Shown here piece after piece: positions 41,727 through 50,740 of a stretch of DNA of 64,000 nucleotides. Each line of letters opens with the position of its first letter. Position 1 is the stretch's first letter. A program made the translations under genes and the position numbers. The stretch covers positions 1-64,000 of the forward strand of contig NZ_RDSR01000009.1 in assembly GCF_003716325.1 (NCBI RefSeq). Direction: 5' to 3'. Under the pieces are notes generated by a model. That model made no database searches. It saw only the letters and a list, made by a program, of their open reading frames with translations, and was not told the DNA's origin. The stretch is from Cryobacterium tepidiphilum. Its GTDB lineage: Bacteria > Actinomycetota > Actinomycetes > Actinomycetales > Microbacteriaceae.

Positions 41727-42823
41727 CGGTGGGGGACACGACGTCGACGTCCTTGCTGATTGCAGAGAATGATGTGAGGGGCCACCGCCTGTATTACGTC
41801 CAGATTCTCGCAAATGCTGCATTGAAGCGCGGGAGCGACGTGACAATTGCGCTGCGGGCTGACCAAGCTCGTCTTCCGGAAATCGAGCTGCATCTGGGCA
41901 AAGTCATGAGCGGTGTCACGATGCTGTACCTTGATGCCATCAACCTCGACGTTCTCGTTGAGAAGTCGCGGGAACTCGGCTCCAGTCTGACCGTCGTTCC
42001 TGATGGCGACGGCTACGTGCGATCGCTCGTACGTCAGGGACGGTGGCGCGGATCCGGATCGTTTTCGCTGCTGATCATGCGTGAGGGCGCCACACGAACG
42101 AGTTCGCGTCTTTCTCGAACGCTGGTGTCTTGGGTGAAGCACGGCCTTTACTTCTACCTCCACCAAATGCGGCGAGTAAACGTCGTCATCCTCCGCTCGG
42201 CGCTATGGCACGGCAATTCCTACTTCTCGATAGCGAAGGATCCCGTAACGCTGAAAACGTCACCCGCTGCGGCATCTACCATACGGAGCGAGTGGGGCCT
42301 GGACGACAGACGTTATTGGTTCGCTGTGCTTGGTGCGGTTACGTCGAGAAAGAACGTTGCATTGGTTGCGGAAGCTCTGCTCAGCGTCCGATCGAAGCAG
42401 ATTGGTCTATTGATTGCCGGAAAGTGCGACCGAAGTGTTCGGGACGCCGAGGAACTGCTGCAGAAGCTCAGGAGCGCGGGCTGCACCGTTATCGTCCAAG
42501 ATCGTCTGCTGTCCGATGAAGATTTAGATACTGCAGTCGCCATCGTGGACTGCCTTGTGCTGGCGCATTCCAACGAGGGACCCAGCGGCCTTTTCGGAAA
42601 GGCCGCAGCGGCTGGTACCAGAGTGGTCTGTGCCGGCGCGAAGTCCTTGCGCAGAGACACAAAGGCCGCCGGCGAGATGGCGAGTTGGTCAGAGCTGAGG
42701 TCCGACGTCCTCGGTAAGCACCTCGAACATGCGGCCTATGCGCCTCGGCCGCATGCTGTTGCTGAGACCGGCTTCGCTCCGTTTGTCCGCCCCCTGCTGC
42801 AGGTTGAATCCCGTGAAGCTTAA
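41723..42823 (+). CDS. Glycosyltransferase, GT-B type
   Basis: A 366-residue protein. The N-terminal half has the RGHRLYYVQILANAALKRG pattern of GT4-like enzymes. The C-terminal half carries GAVTSRKNVALVAEAL and LAHSNEGPSGLFGKAAAAG, corresponding to the donor-binding helix and the E-x7-type region. It would add one sugar of the repeat unit in the cytoplasm. The ATG overlaps the wzy stop (ATGA). Donor and linkage cannot be told. Confidence 0.72.
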   Translation: MTVGDTTSTSLLIAENDVRGHRLYYVQILANAALKRGSDVTIALRADQARLPEIELHLGKVMSGVTMLYLDAINLDVLVEKSRELGSSLTVVPDGDGYVRSLVRQGRWRGSGSFSLLIMREGATRTSSRLSRTLVSWVKHGLYFYLHQMRRVNVVILRSALWHGNSYFSIAKDPVTLKTSPAAASTIRSEWGLDDRRYWFAVLGAVTSRKNVALVAEALLSVRSKQIGLLIAGKCDRSVRDAEELLQKLRSAGCTVIVQDRLLSDEDLDTAVAIVDCLVLAHSNEGPSGLFGKAAAAGTRVVCAGAKSLRRDTKAAGEMASWSELRSDVLGKHLEHAAYAPRPHAVAETGFAPFVRPLLQVESREA

Positions 42824-44093
42824 ACTCCTTTTTCGAATCGGGAGCGCCGGATTCGCCTCTCTGATGCAGGCGGCGACACTGCTGCTGGTTGCGCGTTTTG
42901 CGGGCCCAGAGGATTTCGGTGCCTTCGGGCAGCTAATCTCGATTGGATATGTCGCAGGCGGCATTCTCGGGATGGGTATGAGCGCGCGGGCGCTGCGACT
43001 CGCAAGCGTCGATGCTTGGCGTCCGGTCGCAACAACCATGATGCTTCTTCGTGTCATGACGTCGCTCGGCGTTAGCGGTTTACTGATTGCGTTCGCACTA
43101 TTGGTAGGCGACGACGTGGCGCTCGCCACGGCGGCTTCACTCTTCATCATCGGGGAGCTTGTCGGAGAGCTGATTCAAGGGATCCTGGCTGGGCGAAACC
43201 GCCAATATTTTGCGTCGTTCATCTTGTTGCTTCACAGGATCCTCGTCCTCACACCCGTAGCGCTCCACTTGGTCTGGCAGACCGAAATCTGGCTTCACCT
43301 CATGGTCGGCGCGGCGCTTGGTCTAGTGCTGCTGTTTTCGATCGCGGCGGCATCTGGGGCGCGTCCGAGCTCTCCTCTCGAGCTCTTGCGATCATCCTTG
43401 GGGTTTTGGTTCGCCTCCACGGTGACCAGCGCAGGGCAGCTGGATATTTCGTTTGTGCGGTTGGCTGTCGGGGACGTCGCAACCGGTCTTTATTCTGCGG
43501 GTAGCCGGATAGGTACCCCACTAAACGTGGTCACGAACGCAGTCCTTAACGTCTACGTCCCCGCGATGTCGGCACAAAGAGACGAGGGCGAACGTCTTAG
43601 GACCTTTCGCCGCCTGAGGACTCTCAGTTTGGCGTATTCGACTCTGTTGGTAATTGCTTCGCCTGGAGTCGGCTTCGCTCTGGTAGCGATTTTAGGAGAG
43701 GACTACAGCTCAGGTTGGCCGTTGTATGTCACTGTAACCTGCGGTGCTGCCCTTAGTGGTGTCAGTCAGTCCTACAAGTCACTTTGCTACGCCGAAGATC
43801 GTCCGTTCGCGGCTGGCAGGTCGATCCTGTTGGGAACGCTCATTGGACTCGTATGGATCCTTGTGGGTGGAGCAGTTTTCGGGTTTCCTGCCATTGTTCT
43901 CGCGCCGCTCGTTATGCAGGGGGCGATCCTTTTAGCGTTTCTCGTAGACCGCGCGCGAAATCGCGCGTGGGCAGGCAGGCAGTACTTCGTCGATGCCGAT
44001 TCCGATTCCGACCATGACTTGACTGCCGCGGAACCCCCGGAACGGCAAGCTCAGGAACGAGCGGATAAGGCAGTCAACAGCAGTGCCGATTGA
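42813..44093 (+). CDS. Polysaccharide flippase (Wzx-like)
   Basis: A protein of about 426 residues with 12-14 hydrophobic helices of the MATE/MOP polysaccharide exporter group (RFAGPEDFGAFGQLISIGYV near the start). It moves lipid-linked repeat units across the membrane. The GTG at 42813 overlaps the glycosyltransferase by 11 bases and is preferred to the ATG at 42729, which would overlap by 95. The last 40 residues are charged and probably cytoplasmic. Confidence 0.82.
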   Translation: MKLKLLFRIGSAGFASLMQAATLLLVARFAGPEDFGAFGQLISIGYVAGGILGMGMSARALRLASVDAWRPVATTMMLLRVMTSLGVSGLLIAFALLVGDDVALATAASLFIIGELVGELIQGILAGRNRQYFASFILLLHRILVLTPVALHLVWQTEIWLHLMVGAALGLVLLFSIAAASGARPSSPLELLRSSLGFWFASTVTSAGQLDISFVRLAVGDVATGLYSAGSRIGTPLNVVTNAVLNVYVPAMSAQRDEGERLRTFRRLRTLSLAYSTLLVIASPGVGFALVAILGEDYSSGWPLYVTVTCGAALSGVSQSYKSLCYAEDRPFAAGRSILLGTLIGLVWILVGGAVFGFPAIVLAPLVMQGAILLAFLVDRARNRAWAGRQYFVDADSDSDHDLTAAEPPERQAQERADKAVNSSAD

Positions 44094-44105
44094 TCGCCTG
44101 TCGCG

Positions 44106-44543
44106 CTAGCTTCTGGCACGCTCGCCGATCTTCTTCGCGGGGACGCCACCCCAAATTTCCCAGTCTCCCGTGGATTGCGTTACAACCGCATTCGCCGCCA
44201 CGATAGTACCTTCGCCGACTCGGGTGACCCCGACTCCTCCAAGGACGCGGGCGCCTGGATACAGAACCGCCTGGTCGCCGATTTCTATCCGCTTCATCGG
44301 GCTCAAATGCCTCGGTCTGTGCGCATCAGCGCGGCCGATCGTGACCTGATGGAAGATCGTGACATCGTCCCCAATTGTTGTCTCAGGGTGAATTACTGTC
44401 CCGATACCACGATGGTGAATAGTCACGCGTTGACCGATAGAGGTGGCCGCGTGCACCTCCAGCCCGCACAATAGCAACAACTCTCGAACTAAGCGATACC
44501 GTCGTCGCGCCACTAGCCACTCAATTGTTCCCAATTGCCTCAC
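44106..44543 (-). CDS. Hexapeptide-repeat acyltransferase (serine acetyltransferase-like)
   Basis: A 145-residue left-handed beta-helix protein with the SAT-type core HHRGIGTVIHPETTIGDDVT and the C-terminal IWGGVPAKKIG. It is much shorter than CysE and sits in the sugar cluster, so it probably O-acetylates the polymer. The GTG at 44543 follows GAGAGAGCG. It converges with the flippase gene, and only 12 bp separate the two stops. Confidence 0.78.
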   Translation of the reverse strand: MRQLGTIEWLVARRRYRLVRELLLLCGLEVHAATSIGQRVTIHHRGIGTVIHPETTIGDDVTIFHQVTIGRADAHRPRHLSPMKRIEIGDQAVLYPGARVLGGVGVTRVGEGTIVAANAVVTQSTGDWEIWGGVPAKKIGERARS

Positions 44544-44627
44544 CGCTCTCTCTCAATGCCGACGCTTACCGCGGCTGATTTCCAAATGGATGTCCGAAGG
44601 CACCTTCCTGGGCTATGAGGGCCGCAG

Positions 44628-45719
44628 TTAGATATGGGCCAGGGCGTCTGTGACCACCTTTGCAAAGGCGGAAGCCACGCTCTGAATGGTAGGTATCTCT
44701 TCTCGAAGTCCACGGTCACCGCTGTCAAACGTCGGAACGGAGTGGTTCAAGCTATTTTCGGCGAAAGACTGAGGATCGTTTTCCAAGTACAGGACTTCCT
44801 CACCCTCCAGAAACTCCACCTCGGGTGCATGGAAGCCAAAATCCGTTGTGTGAACTGGAAGTCCAAACGCCAGGGCGTCCACTGCTACTAATCCCACGCG
44901 GCCTGGCATCCAAACCGCACCAGAAACGGCCGCAAGTCGAGCAAGCTCGCGGCCTCGCGCTACTGGTACATGCACTACTGGAGCGCCGTTGGTAGCAGCA
45001 GTCTTGACAATGGGCTCAAGTTCTCCCTTGCCGACGATGATCAGCTTGAAGCTTGGGTCCAAGCGACGTGCGTGGATGGCAGATTCGATGAGAAAGTCGA
45101 TTCGCTTGCTCTTGTCGAGCCCGCCAACGAAAAGGGCTCGTGTTCCGGTTCCCACGAGACGGCGTGTCCGCTGAAAGTCCTCCGCATCAAGGGCGAGCAA
45201 GTCCGACCTGAGAGCGACGGTGTCAGTGCTGTTCCCAATAGCGACGACGGAGCTCGGGTCGAGTTTCCCCCTTTCGATCAAATACTGCCGACCGCTTGCC
45301 GAATAGGTCATGACTCGCTCGCTTCGTCGAGCCAATGCCCACTCGATCCGATCGCCAATTCGCGACGGATGGTTCACGTACGACTTTCCATGACCCCAAA
45401 GCACCACTGGTCGTTTCCGTAGTACTGCGTCCCATGCGAACAGGTTGAGTGCTTCCAGTTCCGACACAATGAGGTCGGGCTTTGGAGCGAATGACGCTCG
45501 CCGAAGCATAATCTGCCTCTGGCCCAGCAAGACCTTCCTCTCTTGCATTGGGATGAAACCACTCACTGTGGACAGGTCGCCGCGTTTCGCTTGAATCGCT
45601 CCTGGGGCGCCAGCAGCGATTGTCAAGCGGACGCCTACTTGGTCGAGCAGCTCGGAAACCCGTGAAAACAATGGAACCCGGTACGCAGGGATATACGGCT
45701 GTGTGATCAGTACATGCAT
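44628..45719 (-). CDS. Glycosyltransferase, GT4-like
   Basis: A 363-residue GT-B enzyme. The beginning MHVLITQPYIPAYRVPLFSR and the central FVGGLDKSKRIDFLIESA are typical of GT4. The donor site region reads VWMPGRVGLVAVDALAFGLP. The ATG at 45719 has GGAG about seven bases upstream; a longer frame to 45884 would overlap the next gene and lacks support. It is part of a leftward unit of acetyltransferase and glycosyltransferase genes. Confidence 0.78.
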   Translation of the reverse strand: MHVLITQPYIPAYRVPLFSRVSELLDQVGVRLTIAAGAPGAIQAKRGDLSTVSGFIPMQERKVLLGQRQIMLRRASFAPKPDLIVSELEALNLFAWDAVLRKRPVVLWGHGKSYVNHPSRIGDRIEWALARRSERVMTYSASGRQYLIERGKLDPSSVVAIGNSTDTVALRSDLLALDAEDFQRTRRLVGTGTRALFVGGLDKSKRIDFLIESAIHARRLDPSFKLIIVGKGELEPIVKTAATNGAPVVHVPVARGRELARLAAVSGAVWMPGRVGLVAVDALAFGLPVHTTDFGFHAPEVEFLEGEEVLYLENDPQSFAENSLNHSVPTFDSGDRGLREEIPTIQSVASAFAKVVTDALAHI

Positions 45720-45762
45720 GAGGGGGCTCCATCTCGAAGATCGATACGTCGTCGGGGCACGA

Positions 45763-46878
45763 TCACGATCCTTTGACTTGCTCGTAGCATTCCAGCGTGG
45801 AGTCGGCCGATGCTGCCCACGTGTAGCGGTCTGAAGCGAACGACCGCCCTCGCTCGCCCAGTTGTCTCGATGCATCGGCCTCACTTAGGAGAGCCGAGAT
45901 GACCTGAGACAAGTCCGCCGCGTCGAGGGCGGCCAAGCGGAGGGCGCCTTTGCTTGCCGCTTCGGGGGCGATGCCCACCTCGCGGCTTGCAACAACGGGA
46001 CATCCAGCCGCTAAAGCCTCCGCGACCGCGACCCCGAAGCTTTCGTCCTCGCTTGGAAGCGTGAACACGGAGGCACGCGACAATAGGTGTGCCCGCGTCG
46101 CGTTATCGACTTGACCTAGAAACACAACTCGATCAGCGACGCCTTGCTCTCGTGCGAGCGCGACAGGTGAATAGCCGAGGCGCGGATCTATTGGGCCGGC
46201 AACGAGGAGGCTAACATTCAAGTCCTGAAGAGGCGGCTGATTTAAGGCGCGTATCACGAGGTCAAGACGTTTCTTGGGCGTGACGCGTCCTAAGAACAAG
46301 ATTTGTTGCTCCGCAGGATCTCGTTCCAAATGAAACAACTCTGATGTGACGCCTAGAGGTACATTGAAGGCCCGAACGTGCGGCAGCACCTGTTTCGCGT
46401 CCTCCTGCTCACGACTGCTGCTGTAGATCGCGCCGCTAAGGCCCTTTACGGCCCGACCGTCCACTCCAGCTAAGTACGCTTCTTTTTTCCAGCGCCTCTG
46501 TCGCCAGTGATATGAATCCAACGCGCCATGCGGCTGTATTACGTAGGGAACCCCTGCCTTTAGCGCGGCGCGCATCGCGATGGAACTCGTATACGTCTGA
46601 AAGCTGTGTACGTGAACAATGTCTGCATTCTCTACTGCCTTCGTCAGAGCAGGACGCATATTCGGTGAGTAGGTCCACGAGTGGGGCCGCCTGCTGGGAA
46701 AAATTGTGACGGATTCGTCGCTCGCTAAATCGCCATCAGACTCGGTCACACCCTTGTTTGTCGTGAAAAGTTCTGTCTCGACCCCAAGGTCGCGAAGAGC
46801 TGGGAGCAGTCCGCGGATTACTTCTGAGGGGCCGCCGTCGCGCCGAGCAAATGAAGCCGCAACGTGCAAAACCTTCAC
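45763..46878 (-). CDS. Glycosyltransferase family 4
   Basis: A 371-residue GT-B enzyme with MKVLHVAASFARRDGGPSEV, the IVHVHSF core, FLGRVTPKKRLDLVIRAL and the E-x7-E motif EDESFGVAVAEALAAG. It is a retaining transferase for one residue of the repeat unit. Its ATG overlaps the stop of the upstream GT2 gene by four bases. Confidence 0.88.
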   Translation of the reverse strand: MKVLHVAASFARRDGGPSEVIRGLLPALRDLGVETELFTTNKGVTESDGDLASDESVTIFPSRRPHSWTYSPNMRPALTKAVENADIVHVHSFQTYTSSIAMRAALKAGVPYVIQPHGALDSYHWRQRRWKKEAYLAGVDGRAVKGLSGAIYSSSREQEDAKQVLPHVRAFNVPLGVTSELFHLERDPAEQQILFLGRVTPKKRLDLVIRALNQPPLQDLNVSLLVAGPIDPRLGYSPVALAREQGVADRVVFLGQVDNATRAHLLSRASVFTLPSEDESFGVAVAEALAAGCPVVASREVGIAPEAASKGALRLAALDAADLSQVISALLSEADASRQLGERGRSFASDRYTWAASADSTLECYEQVKGS

Positions 46879-47753
46879 TTGGAGTTTCCAGACACAAGCA
46901 GCTGGACAGGAGTGCCGTGTGCGGCTTCGCCGCTTCGAAGCTCTTGGAGTTTAAGAGCGATCTGCCAGTAGTACATCGCTAGTGCAAGTGCATAGTCGAG
47001 CCCCGCCCGACCGTCCAAGAATCCCCGGCGGAGGATGTACGAGTACAGGAAGAAGATGAGCGGCTTGAACGGAACCTTGTCGAAAAGCTTTCCCTGGCGG
47101 CTCTTCGCGGCCGAAATGGATTGCCTGCGCTCAGGAACAGCGCGAACATGCGCCTCCCAATCTGAGTATCGATTGTGGCGCTCGAACCAAGTACGAATGG
47201 GGTCCTTGTCGTCATGGGAAATTCTTGCTGTAGTGCGCCCTATTGGTCCTCGGGAGGTGGGTTGGTAATGCCCCTCCAGCTCACCCATCCCTGGAATTTC
47301 GAGGTCGTCCATTTCCGGAAAATGGTTCCTGTCCCGGCGAACCAGACACCGCTTGAAGACGCGATGGCCGTGCCTCAGGCGCTTCCCGGAGAAGTGGTAG
47401 GTGAGCGGAATGTCGAACGCAACGACCGCTGGTGAACGGCCATCGCAAAACTGCAAGGCCAGCTCCGACACCAGTTCAGCAGTGGGACTCTCGTCAGCAT
47501 CGAGAAAGAGCACCCATTCGTTTGCCGTCCGAACGTTGTCGAGCTGCCACTGCTTCTTTTTAGGGTAACGACCGTTCCACGTGAAATTTACGACGGTCGC
47601 GCCGAGCTGCCTCGCAATCAGCTGCGTGCCGTCATCGCTGTTCGAGTCAACGACGATTACTTCGTTAAATGCTCCCAAGGACTCTAAGCAGTGTCGAATC
47701 CCGGTTGCTTCGTTCTTCGTTTGGACGAGGACACTAATCGGGAGCTCATTCAT
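46875..47753 (-). CDS. Glycosyltransferase family 2 (WaaE/KdtX-like)
   Basis: A 292-residue GT-A enzyme with ISVLVQTKNEATGI, the IVVDSNSDDGT nucleotide site and the LFLDADE metal-binding DXD-type motif near 85-90. The C-terminal region includes a hydrophobic helix. The arrangement is similar to LPS core beta-glucosyltransferases. It is first in the pair with the overlapping GT4 gene. Confidence 0.85.
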   Translation of the reverse strand: MNELPISVLVQTKNEATGIRHCLESLGAFNEVIVVDSNSDDGTQLIARQLGATVVNFTWNGRYPKKKQWQLDNVRTANEWVLFLDADESPTAELVSELALQFCDGRSPAVVAFDIPLTYHFSGKRLRHGHRVFKRCLVRRDRNHFPEMDDLEIPGMGELEGHYQPTSRGPIGRTTARISHDDKDPIRTWFERHNRYSDWEAHVRAVPERRQSISAAKSRQGKLFDKVPFKPLIFFLYSYILRRGFLDGRAGLDYALALAMYYWQIALKLQELRSGEAAHGTPVQLLVSGNSK

Positions 47754-47792
47754 ACTTACCTTTCACCTCCGGGCGCGTCAGAAGGAAGGCGC

Positions 47793-48380
47793 TCAAGAAG
47801 CGTCCCCGAACCTGGTCCCCAGAATTTCGCCGTTCGGTCCACCGACTACTGAATTTGGCGGGATGGCGCCCCCTACAACCGTCATGGGCCGTACGAGCGA
47901 AGACCTGCCGATATTCGCGCCCCCCAGAATCATGCAACGCGAAGTAATCCATACGCCCGGCTCAATCACTATTGAGCGGGTGACAAGGGCCATATCTCGT
48001 CGATGTGCGTGGCTGCCTGTCGTGAGAAGCGTCTCTTGGGATATCACCACATCACTTCCTACGATGATGTGGTCTTGATTGTGAAACCAGACACCTTCTC
48101 CAATCCAAGAGCGGTCACCAATGTGCAGCTTCCAAGGGAACTTGACACGCGTACGAGGCCGAAAAATGACGCCATTGCCGATTTCAGCGCCGAAAAGGCG
48201 GAGCGCGCGCGTGCGCACGGCTGAGCTGATTTGCCAGGGGTTGGTCACGAGTACAAGCTCGACAACTGCCCACAAATAGACGACAAGCTTCGGTCGATCC
48301 CACGCGGAATGTTCGCCGGGCGCAGCGGCGAGATTGATCACGGGAACGTCCTCTCGGGCAGCAGCCTTCTCTTTGCTCAC
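47793..48380 (-). CDS. Colanic-acid-type acetyltransferase (WcaF-like)
   Basis: A protein of about 195 residues with left-handed beta-helix repeats (VWFHNQDHIIVGSDVVISQ; VVGGAIPPNSVVGGPNGE) and the family N-terminal AWDRPKLVVYLWAVVELVLV. It should O-acetylate a sugar of the repeat unit. The GTG at 48380 follows GGGGGA and leaves about 48 bp to the divergent gene; a GTG at 48410 is the alternative. Its leftward orientation groups it with the three genes downstream. Confidence 0.82.
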   Translation of the reverse strand: MSKEKAAAREDVPVINLAAAPGEHSAWDRPKLVVYLWAVVELVLVTNPWQISSAVRTRALRLFGAEIGNGVIFRPRTRVKFPWKLHIGDRSWIGEGVWFHNQDHIIVGSDVVISQETLLTTGSHAHRRDMALVTRSIVIEPGVWITSRCMILGGANIGRSSLVRPMTVVGGAIPPNSVVGGPNGEILGTRFGDAS

Positions 48381-48428
48381 CGATTCCCCCGAATATTGTG
48401 CGAAGCGCACATCGAATAGTCTCGCCTA

Positions 48429-49670
48429 GTGCCTTCGAATCCCCGTGTCTTAATTCTAGGGCTGAATTTCCCCCCGGAAACAACCGGCATCGCTCCTTAC
48501 GCCGGTTCGTTCGCCTCGGGCTTGGCCGGTCGCGGAATCGATGTGCACGTGTTGACCACATATCCTCATTACCCGGACTGGCGGTTCCGAGGCCCTTTGG
48601 TTCGTTGGACCCACCGAGAATGTGTAGAGGGCGTTGCAGTCACACGTTTGCGTCACTACCTCCCGAGTAAGCCCGAAGGTGTCAGGCGCCTCTTGTCCGA
48701 AATTTCCTTCGGTGCGCGGCTATTGGCTGCTAATTGGAGCAGGCCGGATGTAGTCGTGCTCGTTTCGCCTGCACTATTCTCATCGGCGCTTGCGATGCTG
48801 CGGGCCCGGTTCAGTCCGCGGAAACCCGCGGTCACAGTTTGGGTACAAGACCTCTACAGCCTCGGCATTAGGGAAATGGGCTCAGGCGGTGGAACCGTTG
48901 CGCGCGCAATGAGGTGGATGGAGTCCATGACGCTGCGAGCGGCGTCCCGCGTAGTTGTGATTCACTCCCGATTCGCTGCCTATGTCACGGATGAGCTCGG
49001 TGTCGATGCGGATCGTGTGGACGTGGTGCGCAATTGGACCCATCTGGGACCGACGCCGACGATCGACGTAGGCGAGGTGCGGAATCGTCACGGCTGGACT
49101 CCAGGCGAGACGGTCGTGCTACACGCAGGCAACATGGGAGTGAAGCAAGGTCTGGAGAACGTAATCGACGCTGCACGCTTGGCAAGCGAGCGAAGTCTGC
49201 CGCTAAAGTTTGTGCTACTGGGGAACGGCAACCAGCGGGCGGCTCTCGAGGAGTACGGGCGAGATGTCGATGGTCTTCAGTTTCTCTCGTCCCTCGATGA
49301 CGTGGGATTTCAGTCAGCTCTTGGTTCAGCGGACATACTTCTTGTGAACGAGAAGCCCGGAGTGTCGGAGATGGCAGTGCCGAGCAAGCTCACATCTTAT
49401 TTCAGCTCCGGCCGTCCTGTAGTGGCGGCGACGGATCTCTCCGGTGTTACGGCAGAAGAGATCCGGGCGTCCGTAGCGGGCATGGTGGTGCAGGCTGGTG
49501 ATCCGCAAGCATTGGTAGATGTGTGCCTTCAGCTCCGTGAGGACCCTGAGCAGGCCTCGGTGCTCGGCGCGAACGGTCAGCGCTACCGGAAGGATGTGCT
49601 CGGGCAGGAGCCCGGAATCGACCTGTTCGCAGGAATCCTTCGGACAATGGCATCGCGACAGCGCCGGTAG
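48429..49670 (+). CDS. Glycosyltransferase family 4 (WcaI/WbuB-like)
   Basis: A 413-residue GT-B enzyme. The N-terminus VLILGLNFPPETTGIAPYAG and the HAGNMGVKQGLENVIDAA segment resemble WcaI and WbuB, fucosyl or related transferases of colanic acid and O antigen. The donor site region is SEMAVPSKLTSYFSSGRPV. The GTG start is near the divergent acetyltransferase gene. The substrate fits the downstream GDP-fucose genes, but this is inferred. Confidence 0.85.
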   Translation: MPSNPRVLILGLNFPPETTGIAPYAGSFASGLAGRGIDVHVLTTYPHYPDWRFRGPLVRWTHRECVEGVAVTRLRHYLPSKPEGVRRLLSEISFGARLLAANWSRPDVVVLVSPALFSSALAMLRARFSPRKPAVTVWVQDLYSLGIREMGSGGGTVARAMRWMESMTLRAASRVVVIHSRFAAYVTDELGVDADRVDVVRNWTHLGPTPTIDVGEVRNRHGWTPGETVVLHAGNMGVKQGLENVIDAARLASERSLPLKFVLLGNGNQRAALEEYGRDVDGLQFLSSLDDVGFQSALGSADILLVNEKPGVSEMAVPSKLTSYFSSGRPVVAATDLSGVTAEEIRASVAGMVVQAGDPQALVDVCLQLREDPEQASVLGANGQRYRKDVLGQEPGIDLFAGILRTMASRQRR

Positions 49671-49706
49671 GCTCTACAGGTTGGAGACTTCGCGACAGGG
49701 GGATAC

Positions 49707-50738
49707 ATGACGAAGCGCGCTCTTATCACTGGCATCACGGGACAAGACGGTTCCTATTTGGCGGAGCTCTTATTGGCCAAGGGGTACGAAGTTCACGGTC
49801 TCATCCGTCGTGCTTCGACTTTCAACACCTCGCGTATTGACCACCTGTACGTGGATCCGCATGATCCCTCGGCCAAGCTCTTTCTGCATTATGGCGACTT
49901 GAGCGACGGGGCGCGGTTGGTCAGCCTTCTTGCCAACCTCAAGCCGGATGAGGTCTACAACCTCGCGGCTCAATCGCACGTTCGCGTCTCATTCGACGAG
50001 CCCGAGCACACCGCCGACACGACAGGCACCGGCAGCGTCCGGTTGCTGGAGGCTGTTCGGGTCTCCGGGATCCACACGCGCTTCTATCAGGCGTCGTCTT
50101 CAGAGATGTTCGGTGCGACGCCCCCGCCCCAGAACGAGGAAACGCCCTTCTACCCGCGTTCCCCGTATGGCGCAGCCAAGGTTTACAGTTACTGGATCAC
50201 CAAGAATTATCGTGAGGCGTACGACATGTTCGCCGTCAACGGCATCCTCTTCAACCACGAATCTCCCCGTCGCGGAGAGACCTTTGTCACGCGAAAGGTC
50301 ACTCGCGCGGTTGCGGCGATCAAGGCAGGTCGGCAGGACTTCGTCTATATGGGAAACCTGGATGCGGTTCGTGACTGGGGCTACGCACCCGAATACGTCG
50401 AAGGCATGTGGCGGATGCTCCAAGCAGACGAGCCCGAGGACTTCGTCCTGGCGACAGGCGGGAATTACACCGTGCGCGATTTCGTCGAGACTGCGTTCAA
50501 TCACGCGGGCCTCAATTGGGAGGACCACGTCAAGTTTGATGAGCGTTATCTGCGCCCGACGGAGGTCGACGCCCTTGTCGGCGATGCCTCCAAGGCCAAG
50601 GACAAGCTCGGATGGAAGGCGACGGTCGACACCGCCGACCTGGCGCGGATTATGGTCGAGGCCGACATGTCTGCCCTTGAGCATGCGGGCAGGCACTGGG
50701 TTGACGAGGTCCGCCTCGAAAGCTGGGGGACGAAGTAA
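49707..50738 (+). CDS. gmd: GDP-mannose 4,6-dehydratase
   Basis: A 343-residue short-chain-dehydrogenase-fold enzyme converting GDP-D-mannose to GDP-4-keto-6-deoxymannose. The NADP loop [14 protein letters not shown], Ser-Ser-Glu in [10 protein letters not shown], and the catalytic Tyr and Lys in [12 protein letters not shown] are intact, and [15 protein letters not shown] is a family hallmark. It is followed after two bases by the GDP-fucose synthase gene. GC content returns towards the genome level here. Confidence 0.95.
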   Translation: MTKRALITGITGQDGSYLAELLLAKGYEVHGLIRRASTFNTSRIDHLYVDPHDPSAKLFLHYGDLSDGARLVSLLANLKPDEVYNLAAQSHVRVSFDEPEHTADTTGTGSVRLLEAVRVSGIHTRFYQASSSEMFGATPPPQNEETPFYPRSPYGAAKVYSYWITKNYREAYDMFAVNGILFNHESPRRGETFVTRKVTRAVAAIKAGRQDFVYMGNLDAVRDWGYAPEYVEGMWRMLQADEPEDFVLATGGNYTVRDFVETAFNHAGLNWEDHVKFDERYLRPTEVDALVGDASKAKDKLGWKATVDTADLARIMVEADMSALEHAGRHWVDEVRLESWGTK

Positions 50739-50740
50739 GC

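Noticed and set aside
42729..42823. Start of the flippase gene at the ATG 42729
   Set aside because: It would overlap the preceding glycosyltransferase by 95 bases, and the extra residues are Arg/Leu-rich and not flippase-like. GTG 42813 is a better start.
44540..44630. Small ORFs on both strands around 44440-44730
   Set aside because: They overlap the acetyltransferase and glycosyltransferase genes or the short gap between them and have no own ribosome-binding site.
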